64,000 bases of DNA, taken from assembly GCA_954871525.1 (NCBI GenBank), contig OX940861.1:9346842-9410841 (forward strand), given 5' to 3'. The notes under the pieces are model-generated. The model searched no databases, was not told where the DNA came from, and worked only from the letters and a program-made list of their open reading frames with translations. This DNA comes from Parietaria judaica (taxonomy: Eukaryota > Streptophyta > Magnoliopsida > Rosales > Urticaceae). Shown here one piece after another: positions 1 through 11,749 of the stretch. The position numbers and the translations under genes are program-made. Positions within the stretch are counted from its first letter, which is position 1; the number at the start of each line of letters is the position of its first letter.

Positions 1-549
1 AATCTCCGGCGAATTGGATTCACCTTGTTGGTCGTTTGATTTGCGATCCGAGTAAAACCCTAAGACCAAGTTTCTCGCGAAGCTTCCGACCACGACCGAA
101 GCGAAACCGGTCCCGGCCTTCGAGAAAACCCTCTCCAGAACCCTATCAGATAGAGAGCTCTGATCCTTCGACTCGGACTCCTGAGCTTTTAGAAAACCGA
201 CGGTCAACGCCCGGGTTAACCTGGTCAACGACTCGCAGAGCTCGTCGGACCTGGCGATCTTGGAAATCTGCCTCAGGCTTTGGGGGATTTCGTCGGAATC
301 GGATTCGAGAAACTCCTTCAAATCCCTAGAGACAACGCCGACCATCTCGGCCGAATCAGACACCAGCTCCGCCACAGAAATTAGGGCTCCGGCGATCTTG
401 ACGAGCCTCTTCCTCTTCCTCGTCACCGAGGGCAAGTGGTACACCGTATAGGCGCCGTAACTCGACGCGCCGACAGCCGCGAGTATGAGAAGCCATCTCT
501 TTCTTCTCGCCGCGAAATCCAAACCCCTTTTAACGATTCCGAGCTCCAT
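1..549 (-). CDS. PP2-A10-like protein, 5' part (gene runs off the left edge)
   Basis: On the minus strand an open frame starts at the ATG at 549-547 and stays open for 183 codons to the window edge. It begins [17 protein letters not shown], followed by a hydrophobic stretch ([16 protein letters not shown], about residues 19-34) that could be a signal anchor. Then come [16 protein letters not shown], a [14 protein letters not shown] segment, and [16 protein letters not shown]. These match the plant PHLOEM PROTEIN 2-LIKE A10 family as I remember it. Despite the name, this family lacks an obvious lectin domain and its biochemical role is not established. No intron is visible in the part seen. 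The region upstream (550-975) holds nothing else recognisable apart from poly-A/T runs. The family assignment is firm by motif; any function would be inference. Confidence 0.85.
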   Translation of the reverse strand, partial: MELGIVKRGLDFAARRKRWLLILAAVGASSYGAYTVYHLPSVTRKRKRLVKIAGALISVAELVSDSAEMVGVVSRDLKEFLESDSDEIPQSLRQISKIARSDELCESLTRLTRALTVGFLKAQESESKDQSSLSDRVLERVFSKAGTGFASVVVGSFARNLVLGFYSDRKSNDQQGESNSPEI

Positions 550-975
550 GGATTCCCAATCTCCCAACCCGAGCTCGCAGCTACCTAAAAGGGAATCGTG
601 AATATTCAATGGAATCTCCGAAATGGGATTGTCGAGAATGGGGATCCCAAAAGGAATCGAGGTGGGTTTGTCAGGAAAATAAAAGTTGCAAAATCGAATT
701 GGGATTCGCAGAAGATTGGGTTGGGTGTTTGTTTCTCGGGAAAATCAATAAAATTGAGAAATTGACAGTTCAAAGAAGAAGAAGGGTCTTCTCTTCCGGC
801 TAGTCTTCAGAGATATCTTATGGATTTTATTTTATTTTTTTATTTCTTTTAAAACTCTCGTCTTGGTTTCTAAAAATCAAAGTCCTTGAATTTTGTTCAG
901 GGAAAGAAGATTATCTTAAAAAAAAAAAAAAAAATTATTTTTTCGTCAAGTCTTTATCATGATTGGTTACCACGG

Positions 976-1220
976 TGTCGTTTTGTGACAACGACATGTG
1001 TTAACAACATGTTTGTCCCAAGTGGATAAAATCTAATTTATCTGCTTTTAAAATCTGAAAAACTACCGTCAAAAAAAAAAAATCTGAAAAACTGTCGTAT
1101 ACGACTTTGGTCATATAAACGACATGATGCGTATCGTATTCAAGAGGACCTTGTTGTCTTTGAGCTTTGCTGTGCTTGTTTCATTAAACGACAGTACAAT
1201 CATCCGTATGAATGTCGTTT
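976..1220. repeat. cluster of AAACGACA / TGTCGTTT octamers
   Basis: Four exact copies lie within 245 bp: at 976 (reverse), 1117, 1186 and 1213 (reverse). Near copies occur at 989 and 1100. The same octamer is clustered again near 18.7 kb. It is probably the remains of a short-motif transposable element. No coding sense is visible. Confidence 0.5.
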
Positions 1221-1281
1221 TTTTCTTTATTGGAAGCATTTACTAATTTTTTTATTTTATCAAGATAATGAAGTGTCACGT

Positions 1282-2237
1282 TGTCAATTGGGCCGGGCCG
1301 GGCCCACCCACCAACCCCGACTCGTAAAAAAAGTGAGTTTTCTCTGCCCGCCTCTTTTTTTGTGAGCCGAGCTAGGCACGTCTCTGTGGGTTATGTTTTC
1401 ATAGGCTCGCCCCGCTCCAAAGCCCACATTAACCCGCCGTGTGGCCAACCTATCCCGTTTAAAAAATCTCACATAAGTTATATTTTATATGTAAAAAAAC
1501 TATTAAATTGTAATATTCATACTAATAAAAATTACTCTAAATATTGTATTGTTATAGAATTTAAAAATTATATTTATATTACATAATTTATTACTTTTTT
1601 TAATGCACATAATTTATTACTTTATTTGTTGTATATATTCTAAATAGTTCATTAATTTTTTAATTAAATAATTTTAACTTCATTATTTAATTTCAAAATT
1701 CGCTTAAGATTTTAACGTTCTCTGATTTTAGTTTTAGTTTCATAATAAAGTAATCAATTACAACATTTAGTAATTTTATGTATAATTACATAATTTTTTT
1801 AAAGGTAATATTGTTCATTACTCTATTCATTATCTTCTATGTTTGTATTAATTTTGTATTTATATTAAATTTCATTTATATGTTGCATTAAAAGATGTTA
1901 AATTTATATTAATTTTCATTTATAAGTGATTAATCTTGGTAACCAAGTAAGTCAATTAAAGGTCCACAATGTCTTGTAAAATTATGGTTTCGTAAAAATT
2001 TATCTCTCTGTAAAAATCCAACCCGTTTTGGTTTGTGAAAAGTCCACTAAATTCGACCCGTAGAAGCCCGCCCGTGACATTGTGGGTATGGGCTCATGGG
2101 ACGGGTTGAGCCTTGATGACTTCCAAAACCAGCCCGCCCCCATCCCGCACATTGAACGGGGCAGGTCAAGCCCGCCTCGTTAATTTGCAGGTTTAACGGG
2201 CTGTGGGCCGGGCCAGCCCACCCCGGCCCACTTGACA
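1282..2237. mobile_element. non-autonomous DNA transposon with GC-rich inverted ends (hAT-like?)
   Basis: The left end reads TGTCAATTGGGCCGGG. The right end read backwards starts TGTCAAGTGGGCCGGG, so the ends form terminal inverted repeats. Both ends carry pyrimidine/GC-rich subterminal blocks around an AT-rich core. Flanks GTCACGTT (1275-1282) and GTCACAAT (2238-2245) agree at 6 of 8 bases, which suggests but does not prove an 8-bp target duplication typical of hAT elements. No transposase frame is present. Confidence 0.5.
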
Positions 2238-2578
2238 GTCACAATAGGGTTGTGGGAATTAATCAAGGTAACGAAGAGTAGAGCAGAAAAACAAGTTGTG
2301 AAAAATCTGTTTTATCGTTCCTCTGTATGCACATTAACACACAACATGAGTCTCTCTCAAGACTTCACTGATGGGAACACATTTCTTTTCTCACATCTTT
2401 AAACCATTACAATTGCGATATGATTACACGTCTATCAAAACTCAATCAAACAATCATTTGCTCTGTAAAGCTCTATCGATCCATACGACAGCATGTACAA
2501 AGAGCATCAAGTAATCACAATCACCAACGATGAAAAAATTTCACGGGGAAATATCCGTATCAAACGGGGTATGTTCTG

Positions 2579-4478
2579 TCATCGATTTTCGGTTGAAGTT
2601 TCGAATTCAGTTGAGATCGCTTTCAATCTCGGAGTATGTGGGTGGAAATCATCGTCCTCTAGATCACTGAAAGATATATCGTCTTCGTTCAAAACGGGAA
2701 CAGACGTTATAGTGTAGCCAGTTGATTCAAATTCTTCATCTGGCCAATCATCATCTTCTTCATCCTCGACCTTGATTATAGCGTTTTCTTCAATCACAGA
2801 CTTATCTATAAATCGCAACTCGAAAGTTTCAACTGGATACTTCTCTGTATCTGAATATGTGGTAGACAAATTTGCTGGTTGAGAAGGATATATCCTATGT
2901 GTTTCATCTTCATGATGATCTATAGAGGGTACGTGATCATCATGCGAGAAATCGGAACTGTCTCGAAAACCCGAAGTTCCGCTTCTACGCCATTCATTAT
3001 CTGTAACAGTTTGATTATGTAATTCCTGCATCCACTTTGCTCTAGCTTCCATTACCTGCAATCATTATGTTAGAAACAAAACATCAACCAAACCACAGTA
3101 CTTCTAACTTCTAAGTTCTAATGTCAATCCTAAATGTGACACGAAATTTAATGGCGTGATTGAAAGTTTGGCATTTTCTATAATTCATAAGAGTTATAAA
3201 AGCTTCAATTAATGATCATACAAATAACTTCTTACCTGGGGTGTAAACAAGGCTTCCGCATCGGTTTTATTGAGCCTCGAATGTAGAAGAACGAAATAGA
3301 CTTTCCAGAAGTAACCCTCGCTCATATGGCAGGGACAAAGTTCGATTCTCAACGCCATTAGTCTCGGAGCAAGGCGCTCGATCGTCGTAGCGTGCTCTTG
3401 TTGGGCTTCTGACATGTCAAAATCTAAATGAAGAACAAGGTATGAACAGATTAGCCATCGACCTAAACCCAAAATCTATTATACGATATTCTGTTCTTCA
3501 AACAGCCTAAACCCTCATTTTCTAAACAACGTGTCTCTTAATGATAACTACGTTGCGATGACCTCTATCCCTGAGCAAGTTATATGTATGAAACTCAAAA
3601 ATTCCGCTAATTCGTGATCATATCCGTGCCTTCAAACATACAATTCAAAGTAACTCAATGTAGGTAACCCCGCGGCCGAGTCAGATACAGATAGAATCAT
3701 AGAAACAATGCGAATCACAATTAGAATCACCAGTTTCTGAGAGCTCAGAAATTGATACAGCAATCAGCAAAGATCGCTACTTTAGCCATCGTATTTGCAG
3801 TTATAGTGATGATCAAACTTTGTTATTGTCAAACACATGGAACTTGAAGGATCATCGATAATCAAGTATAATGCACAAATAAATTCAACAAAACATCAGT
3901 ATCAATCAAATCTGAATACAACGATATTCTTGTGGAGCTACAATCGATATACATAAACATAAACATATAGATATAACATTACCATCCAAGTCTTCCTCTT
4001 CGTCGAGAGGAAAGTCCAACCACGTCTCTGGATGCATCGCGATGTTCCTCGCGAACGCCAATACCTCGTCGGTGATCCCGACCAAGCTCTCTCTCTCATC
4101 CAATTCCTCTCCGTCTCGATCAACCCACTCCATCTCCGGAGCAGGATCGGGCCGATCCGACGGCTCAAACGGCCGATCCAAGCCGGAAGAGCCCGATTGC
4201 GGGAGATCCGACGGCGGAGGAGCGAGGAACGAGGCGACGCCCCAGAGCTGTCGGGTCAAAATATCCCCAAATTCGGAGAGGTCCTCCTTGACGCCACGGT
4301 TCTGAGCTTCATCGCATTCTTCGTCTTCGTTCTCCGGTTCTGGTTGGGTTGGCGGGGACGGAGACGGCGAAAACGACAGCGTTTCGGTCGCGGAGGGGTG
4401 GTCAATGGGCCCCGAAACGGCGTCGCTTTGGTCGTCGAGACGCAGAGAATTGGCGAGAGAGCGAGCGAGCCATGACAT
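2579..4478 (-). CDS. BSD-domain protein, three exons
   Basis: Exons are 4478-3983, 3423-3236 and 3055-2579, all with GT-AG introns. The spliced frame is uninterrupted at 386 codons plus TGA. The start MSWLARSLANSLRL is the first in-frame ATG and matches the N-terminus of plant BSD proteins as I recall them. Exon 1 adds an acidic, Pro/Ser-rich stretch. Exon 2 carries the heart of the BSD domain (about residues 165-230): ERLAPRLMALRIELCP, then FWKVYFVLLHSRL with the hallmark aromatic pair. Exon 3 is an acidic, disordered tail with DDWPDEEFESTG. BSD domains are found in TFIIH p62 and synapse-associated proteins; the plant proteins are poorly characterised, so a role in transcription or membrane traffic would be a guess. 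The next same-strand gene is the U-box gene near 14 kb. Confidence 0.9.
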
Positions 4479-4589
4479 GGTGGTGGGTTTTGTTTCGGGT
4501 TTTTTGGAATTTCGTGTCTTAATTTTTTTGGTCGAAAAAGTGGTTGCTTTCCAAAAAAAAAATTAATTAAAACAATATGTCTCATTTCA

Positions 4590-5186
4590 TTTTGCGTGCT
4601 AATTGGACTGGGTAATCAGGTGCGGTCCCGACTATTGTAAGGCGTTTGCTAGACCAACTAGATTTTGCCACGTAAGTACAGTCAAATAGAGAGGGCTGAG
4701 TCGGATTATTCATCAGCTGACCTGGCAATGTGCTTCTTATGTTTCCACGTCATTTAAAAGCAACAATGTAATCACAATTTACAATGGCCATTGGCATTGT
4801 GTCTTCATAGTTTATAGGTTTTATTGAGTAATTTTAGAAGGGGGAGCATGGGTTGGGTTGATTTCGGTTGCTCTGATACTTTTTGTCTGTTTGACCTGCT
4901 CATATCGAGTTATAAAAAAAAAAAGTCGATCCGACTTAAAAATTCAATGCCTGAACCAAACCGATCCGATAAAAATTGGATTTGATTGGTTTAGGCCGTC
5001 GGGCCCGAATAATTAAAATTTAATTTTATATTACAAAAAATAATATGAAAAATATGTATCAATGTAGCTTAAAGTTTAATTAAAAATACCCAAACAAATT
5101 TAATCAAACAATAATACACTAAACAAATTATATACATATTTGAATTAAACAACAACTCTAATCAACCTATAAAAAAACCCCAAATG
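4590..5186. other. intergenic, AT-rich, no gene seen
   Basis: This is the upstream flank of the BSD gene. A GGGTTGGGTTGATTTCGG stretch (about 4851) and a partly complementary CCGATCCGATAAAAATTGG stretch (about 4961) look like the ends of a small decayed hAT-type MITE. The boundaries are not clear enough to call. Confidence 0.3.
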
Positions 5187-5191
5187 AAACT

Positions 5192-6255
5192 TGTTAATGC
5201 ACGAAAATGGATTAACGATGAACCCTATTCACGGTTTGAGCCCTGGGCCTGATTCGGTGGTCGCGTGGGCGGTCAAAGGTGGAGTCAACGAGGGTTGATT
5301 AATGTCTCGACTTAGCTCAAGGAGAATAGTCGTTTCCAGCGAGACACGAGCTGTCTTTATGGTTGATGGCTTGGAGTCATCGCCTCTGGCTAGCCCGTGA
5401 ATAAGGAAATCACCATAGAATGAGGTCTATGGCAAGTCCTAGGCTAGAGGTCGCCGGCCTTGGCGGTGACTTCTTTGATGGCGAGATGCTCTGAGTCGGC
5501 GAGATCCTTCTAGGATATTCGTTCCAAATAAGAAACGATAAAGTTGCATTAATTAAATTTACGGTCTAAATAAATGAGACCAAAGTTAACGCGAATAAAT
5601 AGACCAAAGCTAATAGAATAAAGGCCCATTAAAGAAATAAATACAGAACCCGAGCCCGAACAGATTTCAGCCCAAAGCCACGCTCGATCCCGGACTGAAA
5701 GAGTCCACAAGTTCCTGAGCAAAAGCATTCAAAGCTCAGAAACCCCGACCAGAAAAAATGCCACGACCAAGTTCGACCCGCATTTTCAACCAAGTCACGT
5801 TTAACGCAACACAACTCTCGCAAGTATTGGCCCACGTGTCAGCCCGGCAGCAAGTCAAACACCAAACTTAGAGCCACTACTACCACGTTCAAAATACGCT
5901 CCAATGGGCAGAAATGAAGGAGATAACATCGGCACAGGCACGCAAGCATCACCAGAGAGAATAAAGTTAAGAGGATTTGTATTTTCAGGGTGTTTTTATC
6001 TTTCTTGATCGATCGGAATTGCTTGTGGTTCTGGTCGATAACATTTTCAATAAACTTACAAAGGATGTAGTCAACTACCGCATTGGGACGAACCTCTCTA
6101 AAAAACTATCGTGTTTCTCTTGTTTTTACATTCATTTTTTTACGCTAAGAGTATTGACGACGCGGAGGTCAAGATCCACATCATCTCTTTAGCAAATTCA
6201 AATCGAAATTCCACATCTATTTTTGTGACTGTTGAGGTGAGAAACCACGTCAACA
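5192..6255 (+). mobile_element. LTR-like segment, plus orientation, same family as the 43-kb LTRs
   Basis: It starts TGTTAATGCACG and ends CCACGTCAACA. The 3' part (6065-6110) holds GTAGTCAACTACCGCATTGG and GACGAACCTCTCT. The LTR at 42940-43841 has the same block before its end, and reversed copies sit in the LTRs at 21451 and 43897. The final block GAGGTGAGAAACCACG is also shared. The 5' portion is diverged. Five bases AAACT precede it (5187-5191) and recur after 7486. Confidence 0.55.
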
Positions 6256-6583
6256 AGACCTTGATGATCCGGCGAGGCGTTGGATCGTTCTTGATGATAT
6301 CTCTTAGCGACGTCCAAATGGCGATATGTCCCTATAATTTGCACATGTAGAGCACGTCTAGGGAAATCGAAGGGTTAAACCTCTAAAACTTCTCTGACGC
6401 TGGTAATTGAATATGCTTGAAGACATTGGAAGGATAAGGGGTGAAAACATTTAATGTCGAACCTCGCGAAAGGCTGCCTTCGTACCTATTAGAGGGACCA
6501 GGTCATCACGTAGTTCAAGTTAGAAGATACGTATATGGACTTGCATAGGCAAGCCAAAAGCTGATTACGGAGACAAGGGTCTC

Positions 6584-7486
6584 TGTTGACGTAGCTAGAT
6601 GACGTGGCTAGGTGAAATAACTAGGCGTCATGGCTAGGAGGCGTCGAGGCGACATGTCTGAGGTGACTCGTCTGGGTGACGGAGCAAGACACCACATTGG
6701 CGAATTCAAAGGTCGGGCGTTGATGCCAACGATCCTTGGACACGAAGGATCAAATAATGGCAAGGGTCAAAGATCGGAAAGGGTCGAAGATCGACAATGG
6801 TCGAATATCGACAAGATTCGAATATAATATTTTTTCTTGACGAGCGAAGATAGGTGAGACCCTAATGAATAGAGTGTCGGAATCCCGACTCGCAGGAAGA
6901 TATAGACATATAGAGATTTTAGAGAGAGAATTCCATGCTTAGAGAAAGGTTCAAAATGATGGTGAAAGCCTTCCTATTTATAAGAAAGGAAAGGATTCAT
7001 TTCTCCTTGATTTAGTGGGATAGGAAGGGAATATTTCGTTAATGTTCCTTGGTGATGGCGCCTAGCCTTGTCTGGGGAGGGGTTGTCATGCTTTCTTGCC
7101 AGGCGTAGTGGTCGTCGTTTTTGCGGCGTTGTCCGTCGCCTAGGTACATTGCTGCGTAAACCTTTCCTTGGCCAGATGATGAGGGAAAGGTTGTTGGTTG
7201 CACCTAGGGTCATAGTAGCTTCCTTGGGTTGTCAAGATCCTGCTACATTATCGTCAATGGCCTTACGAGTTGCCATCGCCTAACTGGTCGTCCCGACCAG
7301 TTTCTATGGATGTCCCTTTGGCCTTTGGGCTTCGTCTTTGAGCCTGGTCCTCCGGGCTTCGCTAAATGAGCTTGAAGTTGGGCTAGTGGGTCTTGATTCG
7401 GTCCTCGACTGTTGACTTCGATCAATGAGCCTTTCCTTTGTCTTGAGGGCTCACATTTTTAATGAACCCAGAAATACGCTATAACA
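6584..7486 (-). mobile_element. LTR, minus orientation, different family
   Basis: Read on the minus strand it starts TGTTATAGCG and ends CTACGTCAACA, so it has the TG...CA ends of an LTR. A TATA box (CTTATAAATAGG on the minus strand, near 6972-6984) sits in the middle, as expected for a retrotransposon promoter. No coding region is attached. The flank AAACT after it equals the AAACT before 5192, so the two LTR-like segments and their spacer may have behaved as one insertion. Confidence 0.5.
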
Positions 7487-8005
7487 AAACTTAATTTTTT
7501 TTTTCAAATTACATAAGATTACTACTCATTTTCAAACATGTTTAAATAAATTCAAGCATATTTAAATAATAATTAATTACTACTAACTAGATTTCAAAGG
7601 AAAACTAAGAGTTGTGTGTGGAAAACTAAAAGTTGTGTGTGAGATTGAAAATGAGAGATTGAACAGTCATTGAATGTAAATAAAATTGATAACGAGTAAT
7701 ATAAAGTTAACTAAAATAGTAATACATTCTCATATCTCACATTAATATATATATATATATATGTATATATATTCAGTGAAGAACATGTAACATTATTGAC
7801 CGAGTTTACATGTGTAATGTGTTGGAATTTAATATGTGAATTAAATACCCAATAACTGTTCAATAATGACAAGTTATTGTGAAGAGTGACATCTCCTGTG
7901 TGAAGAGTGGTATCTTTTGTGTGAAGAGTGGTTTCTCTTGGGGTCAAAAGTCACCATCCTAATTGTTGCGATTTCTGGTGAAGTAGTTATTTACAAAGGT
8001 ACGTT

Positions 8006-8022
8006 GAAGAGTTGTATTATTT
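8006..8022. repeat. target-site duplication of the LINE, left copy
   Basis: GAAGAGTTGTATTATTT here is repeated as GAAGAGCTGTATTATTT at 10484-10500, 16 of 17 bases identical. They flank the LINE exactly where its coding similarity begins and its A-rich tail ends. Confidence 0.75.
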
Positions 8023-10483
8023 TCATCACGGACAAAGCCGCGATTGCATACGAGCTTCTTCATTTTATCCACAAGATGCCGAACCGGGGGAAATGGGCAT
8101 TGGCGTTCAAACTCGATATAAGCAAGGCATATGACTGTGTCGAGTGGGGTTTCGTCTTTGCCATGATGAGAAGGATGAGATTTGGGCCACGCTTGATAGA
8201 TGTGGTTCGTGATTGCATATCCACGACGGTGTATTTCGTGGTCATCAACGGGAGAATGGGAGGGTCGTACACCCCGAAAAAGGGTCTCAGGCAAGGATGC
8301 CCGTTGTCGCCCTATCTCTTCCTTATTTGCGTGTTCACTCTAATCCGGGGCCAAGAACACTTAGGTCTCTTGAAGGGATTTTTTTGTCGACCATCGGCCC
8401 CACCGGTATCGCATCTTCTCTTCGCGGATGATAACATCCTCTTTTGTGAGGCCACAGAAGGTTGTTGTCTTTTCATTCGGTCACTATTGGCGGTGTATGA
8501 GAAGGGGTCAGGGTAAATAGTCAATATGGAGAAGTTCGTGATGTGTTGTTCGAAGAACATTTTCCCAGAATACGTGGCCCATTTTTCCCGGTTACTCCAT
8601 ATTATGGTAGTCGAGGAGCTTGAGCCCTATCTCGGGCTCCCCGTTCACGTAGGTCGAAACAAGGTTGCGGTTTTTAGCCGACTTACGAGCCGAGTCCAAA
8701 AACACCTCTGGAATTGGAAGGCTAAAATGTTCTCGACGGGCGGGCGAGAAGTCCTTGTGAAAGCGGTGATTCAAGCGATTCCAACATATATGATGAGCCT
8801 CTTTAGAATCCCGGCGAAGATAATCAAAGATTTAAATGGGCTCACCGCTCGCTTTTGGTGGGGAGGCACGGAAGAGAAACAATAGATACATTGGAAGCGA
8901 TGAGAGCTTATCGCTGAGCCAAAGGCGGATGGGGGTCTTGGATTCAAAGACCTTGGCAATTTCAACCGGGCTCTTGTGGGCCGTCTCACATGGATGATTA
9001 TTCAACATCCGGAGTTCTTGATGGCGAAATTACTCAAAGCGAAATATTTTCCAAACTCGTCGGTGCTCGATTTCGAAAGTAAGGGTCATTTCTCCTTTTT
9101 TGTGCAAGAGTCTTTGTTGGGGCCGAGACTTGGTACGGTGAGACATTCGATGGCAAGTTGGGGACGGGGACTTGAGAGCATTCAAGCAACCTTGGATCCC
9201 ACGAGCGGGAGCTTTCTCGGTAGTTTCCGAGGAACCGGACGACGGTTTTCCTTGGAGAGTGGCCGACCTTTTATCCGAAGGGGAATAAAATAAAGATATT
9301 GTTGAGTTTTTTATGATCCCTTTTGACGCCAAGGCTATCTTGCAAATCCCACTAGGCCATATTAGTTCCCAAGATCGGCTTGTTTGGCACTTTGAGGAAG
9401 ATGGCTTGTACTCGGTTCGATATGGCTATCGTCTCGCAAGGTTGAGGCAAGAGGTGGACCATCGTCGTCGGAGAGCACCGAACCAAAGTGGTGGAAGAAT
9501 ATGTTGGGGCTTGACATCCCACCTAAAGTCAAGCACTTGGTTTGGAAAGTGTGGTTCGAAGCCATTCCAACCTTTGGTGCGCTCCGGGGACGGAGGATTG
9601 ATTGTCATCCTTTTTTTAGTTTTTGCGGGGCTCTTTCGGAGGATGCTTTCATTGCCTTTTGGGGTTGTGATAGATCCCAAGCGGTGTGGAATAACTCATC
9701 TTTGCAAATGTGGGTTGACAAAACGGATCTTGTTCCTTTTCGGGAACTTTGTCTTCGAGCCTTCGAGGTACTTTCAACGACGGATTTAAGGTTGTTTTGT
9801 GGATTGGTTTGGGCGACGTGGTCCGATCGTAATTTATGGCTCTTCGAACATCAAATGAAGGCACCAGAAACTTGGGTCGAAGAGGTAACTAATTGGCTTG
9901 CGAACTATAAGAGCTATACCCGGAACACGGGGACGGTCCAAGCGGAAAAACCGGCGAGACAACGGAAGTGGCATGGGACCGAGGACGAGGGTCTTAAGCT
10001 CAACGTCGATGCCGCGTGGGACGAGACATCGGGTCAAGCGTGAGTCGGAAATCATCGGGGTAAGGTTCTTGGCACTCGGCGTCTCTCATTGAGAGTGTGG
10101 ACTCTCCGTTGACTGCCGAATGCCACGCTTTGTGTTGAGGACTTCAATTCACGCATGCCTGGGGCTGGAGGATTTCAGTGGCTGAGATGGACTGCCTTAG
10201 GGCAATTCAATTGGCGAACAACAGGAAGTTCCATTGTATCCAAGGACCGATTCTGACAGATATTGAGTCACTCGTTTGGGCGGTAGGGCATACCGGGATG
10301 TGTCGGTGGGTACCTAGGGGTTGTAATGAGGTAGCCAATTTTGTAGCAAAAAAGCGTCTATCACCGACGTGCTCGGATTTCAAGTTTTTTGGCAGCCCGG
10401 AGTGGCTCGTTTGTATTGCACAGAGAGAGTTCATTTCCTCTGGTAGTTAATGAAATGCACCTTTTTTCTCTAATAAAAAAGAA
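8023..10483 (+). mobile_element. 5'-truncated L1-type LINE with C-terminal RNase H, decayed
   Basis: Translations carry, in order: reverse transcriptase starting inside the domain (LDISKAYDCVEWGF, then GLRQGCPLSPYLFL, then the catalytic LLFADDNILF), a thumb/linker with YLGLPVHVGRNK and KAVIQAIPTYMMS, a zinc-binding zf-RVT region (IPPKVKHLVWKVW), and a C-terminal RNase H (LKLNVDAAWDE ... WVPRGCNEVANFVAKK). The apurinic endonuclease and ORF1 are missing, as in 5'-truncated copies. The frame from 8023 to about 9290 is broken by TAA (8514), TAG (8883) and TGA (about 8901); frameshifts follow near 9300 and 9500. The 3' end is TAATGAAATGCACC followed by an A-rich tail. A 17-bp target duplication defines the ends. 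It is not functional. Confidence 0.85.
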
Positions 10484-10810
10484 GAAGAGCTGTATTATTT
10501 GAGGCTAACAGTCATCTTCTGAAGGGTCGCGATTTCTGATGAACTGGTTAGTTCTTCTATAGATACATGTGTAGATTTCAAAAATGATAACTTGAATTCT
10601 TGGAATTTGCTCCCACTCTCTCTACAATATCTTTTCAGAATTGTGTTCTTGCTTACGATCGGATTGTCACGCCGCTTTGTGATTTTCCGACGAAAGGCTT
10701 GTTGTATCCTGAGTGTTCTTGCTTGTTGACTCTAAGGCGTTCTTGAGTGCTCGAAACACTATTAGGAAAGCGTATTCATGAGTGATTCAAGCCTCGACGT
10801 TTTCAATTTA

Positions 10811-10925
10811 TAAAAAAAAATTCCAACATAAAAGGGACAACATTTACGTCCCATTAGATTTGAACTCGGGACCTCTTGGAAAGACTTGTAGTTTAGTTAC
10901 TACTAAGCGAAAGACACTTGGTTTT
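10811..10925 (-). mobile_element. tRNA-derived SINE candidate
   Basis: On the minus strand the sequence runs CTTAGTAGTAACTAAACTAC (box A-like), then GGTCCCGAGTTCAAATCTAA (box B-like, matching GTTCRANNC), and ends in an A/T tail corresponding to plus-strand 10811-10820. Spacing of the two boxes fits an RNA polymerase III promoter. It is too short and degenerate to be a real tRNA gene. Confidence 0.45.
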
Positions 10926-11449
10926 TATTAAAAGAGAGTTTTACACCCATTCTCACACACACCTGAGCCTCGCCGATTTTTGAGGCTTTGAGAAAGAATA
11001 AATAAATAAATTTACTTAAATTATCATTAAGCTTTTTTATTATTATGATGTGATATAATGCTAATACTTTCAATAAAATAATTGATATGCAAATTTTATA
11101 AGCTGATAATATAATTTATATTTAAAATTTCCATTTGATTGTGAAAGCCTTACGACATCATCTAAAATTTGTGTGAGTTTGGCCGACTTCGTCCATTTTA
11201 TTTAGTGATTGTGCTAATCATCTACTTGTTTGACTAATTTTATTGATCGTGGTATAGTTAGATGACAAGCTTATCTATTTTAAACTCATGAAAATTAGTT
11301 AATATACTTAAAGTATGTAGGTTTTGAAAATTAGTTAGCAACATTATACTTAGATCAATTGAACACAATAATAATCTTGTAAAATAAAGAGCATTAATTT
11401 TAGACAGTTACATTTAAAATAACTAATAACTTACATAAAATGCATATAA

Positions 11450-11749
11450 TAGCACTGTTTGACATAACTTTTTTCTTTTTTTTCTTTTTCTTTAAAGTGT
11501 TTTTTATATTCAGTTTTTGTAAAGAAAAATAATTGATAGACAAACTGTTTATAAAACAGATGTTGTTAGCTAGTAACAAAAGTTGATTTAACGTATAATA
11601 AAAGACTAAAATAGTCTAAAAGTCTTAATTTTGTTTTTAGTATAAACCAAAAGATAAGAATCCTAGCGTTTCCGACTCCTGTACAAAATATAAAGTTGTT
11701 TTTAAAGTCTTTTTTAAAATAATAAAAAAAAGTTTTGTCAAACACCTGA
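11450..11749. mobile_element. 300-bp MITE with TAA target duplication (Tourist/PIF-like)
   Basis: The left end is TAGCACTGTTTGACA and the right end reads TGTCAAACACCTGA, giving imperfect inverted repeats. TAA stands on both sides (11447-11449 and 11750-11752). The interior is AT-rich. A related element lies in intron 4 of the carboxypeptidase gene (51474-53290). Confidence 0.5.
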
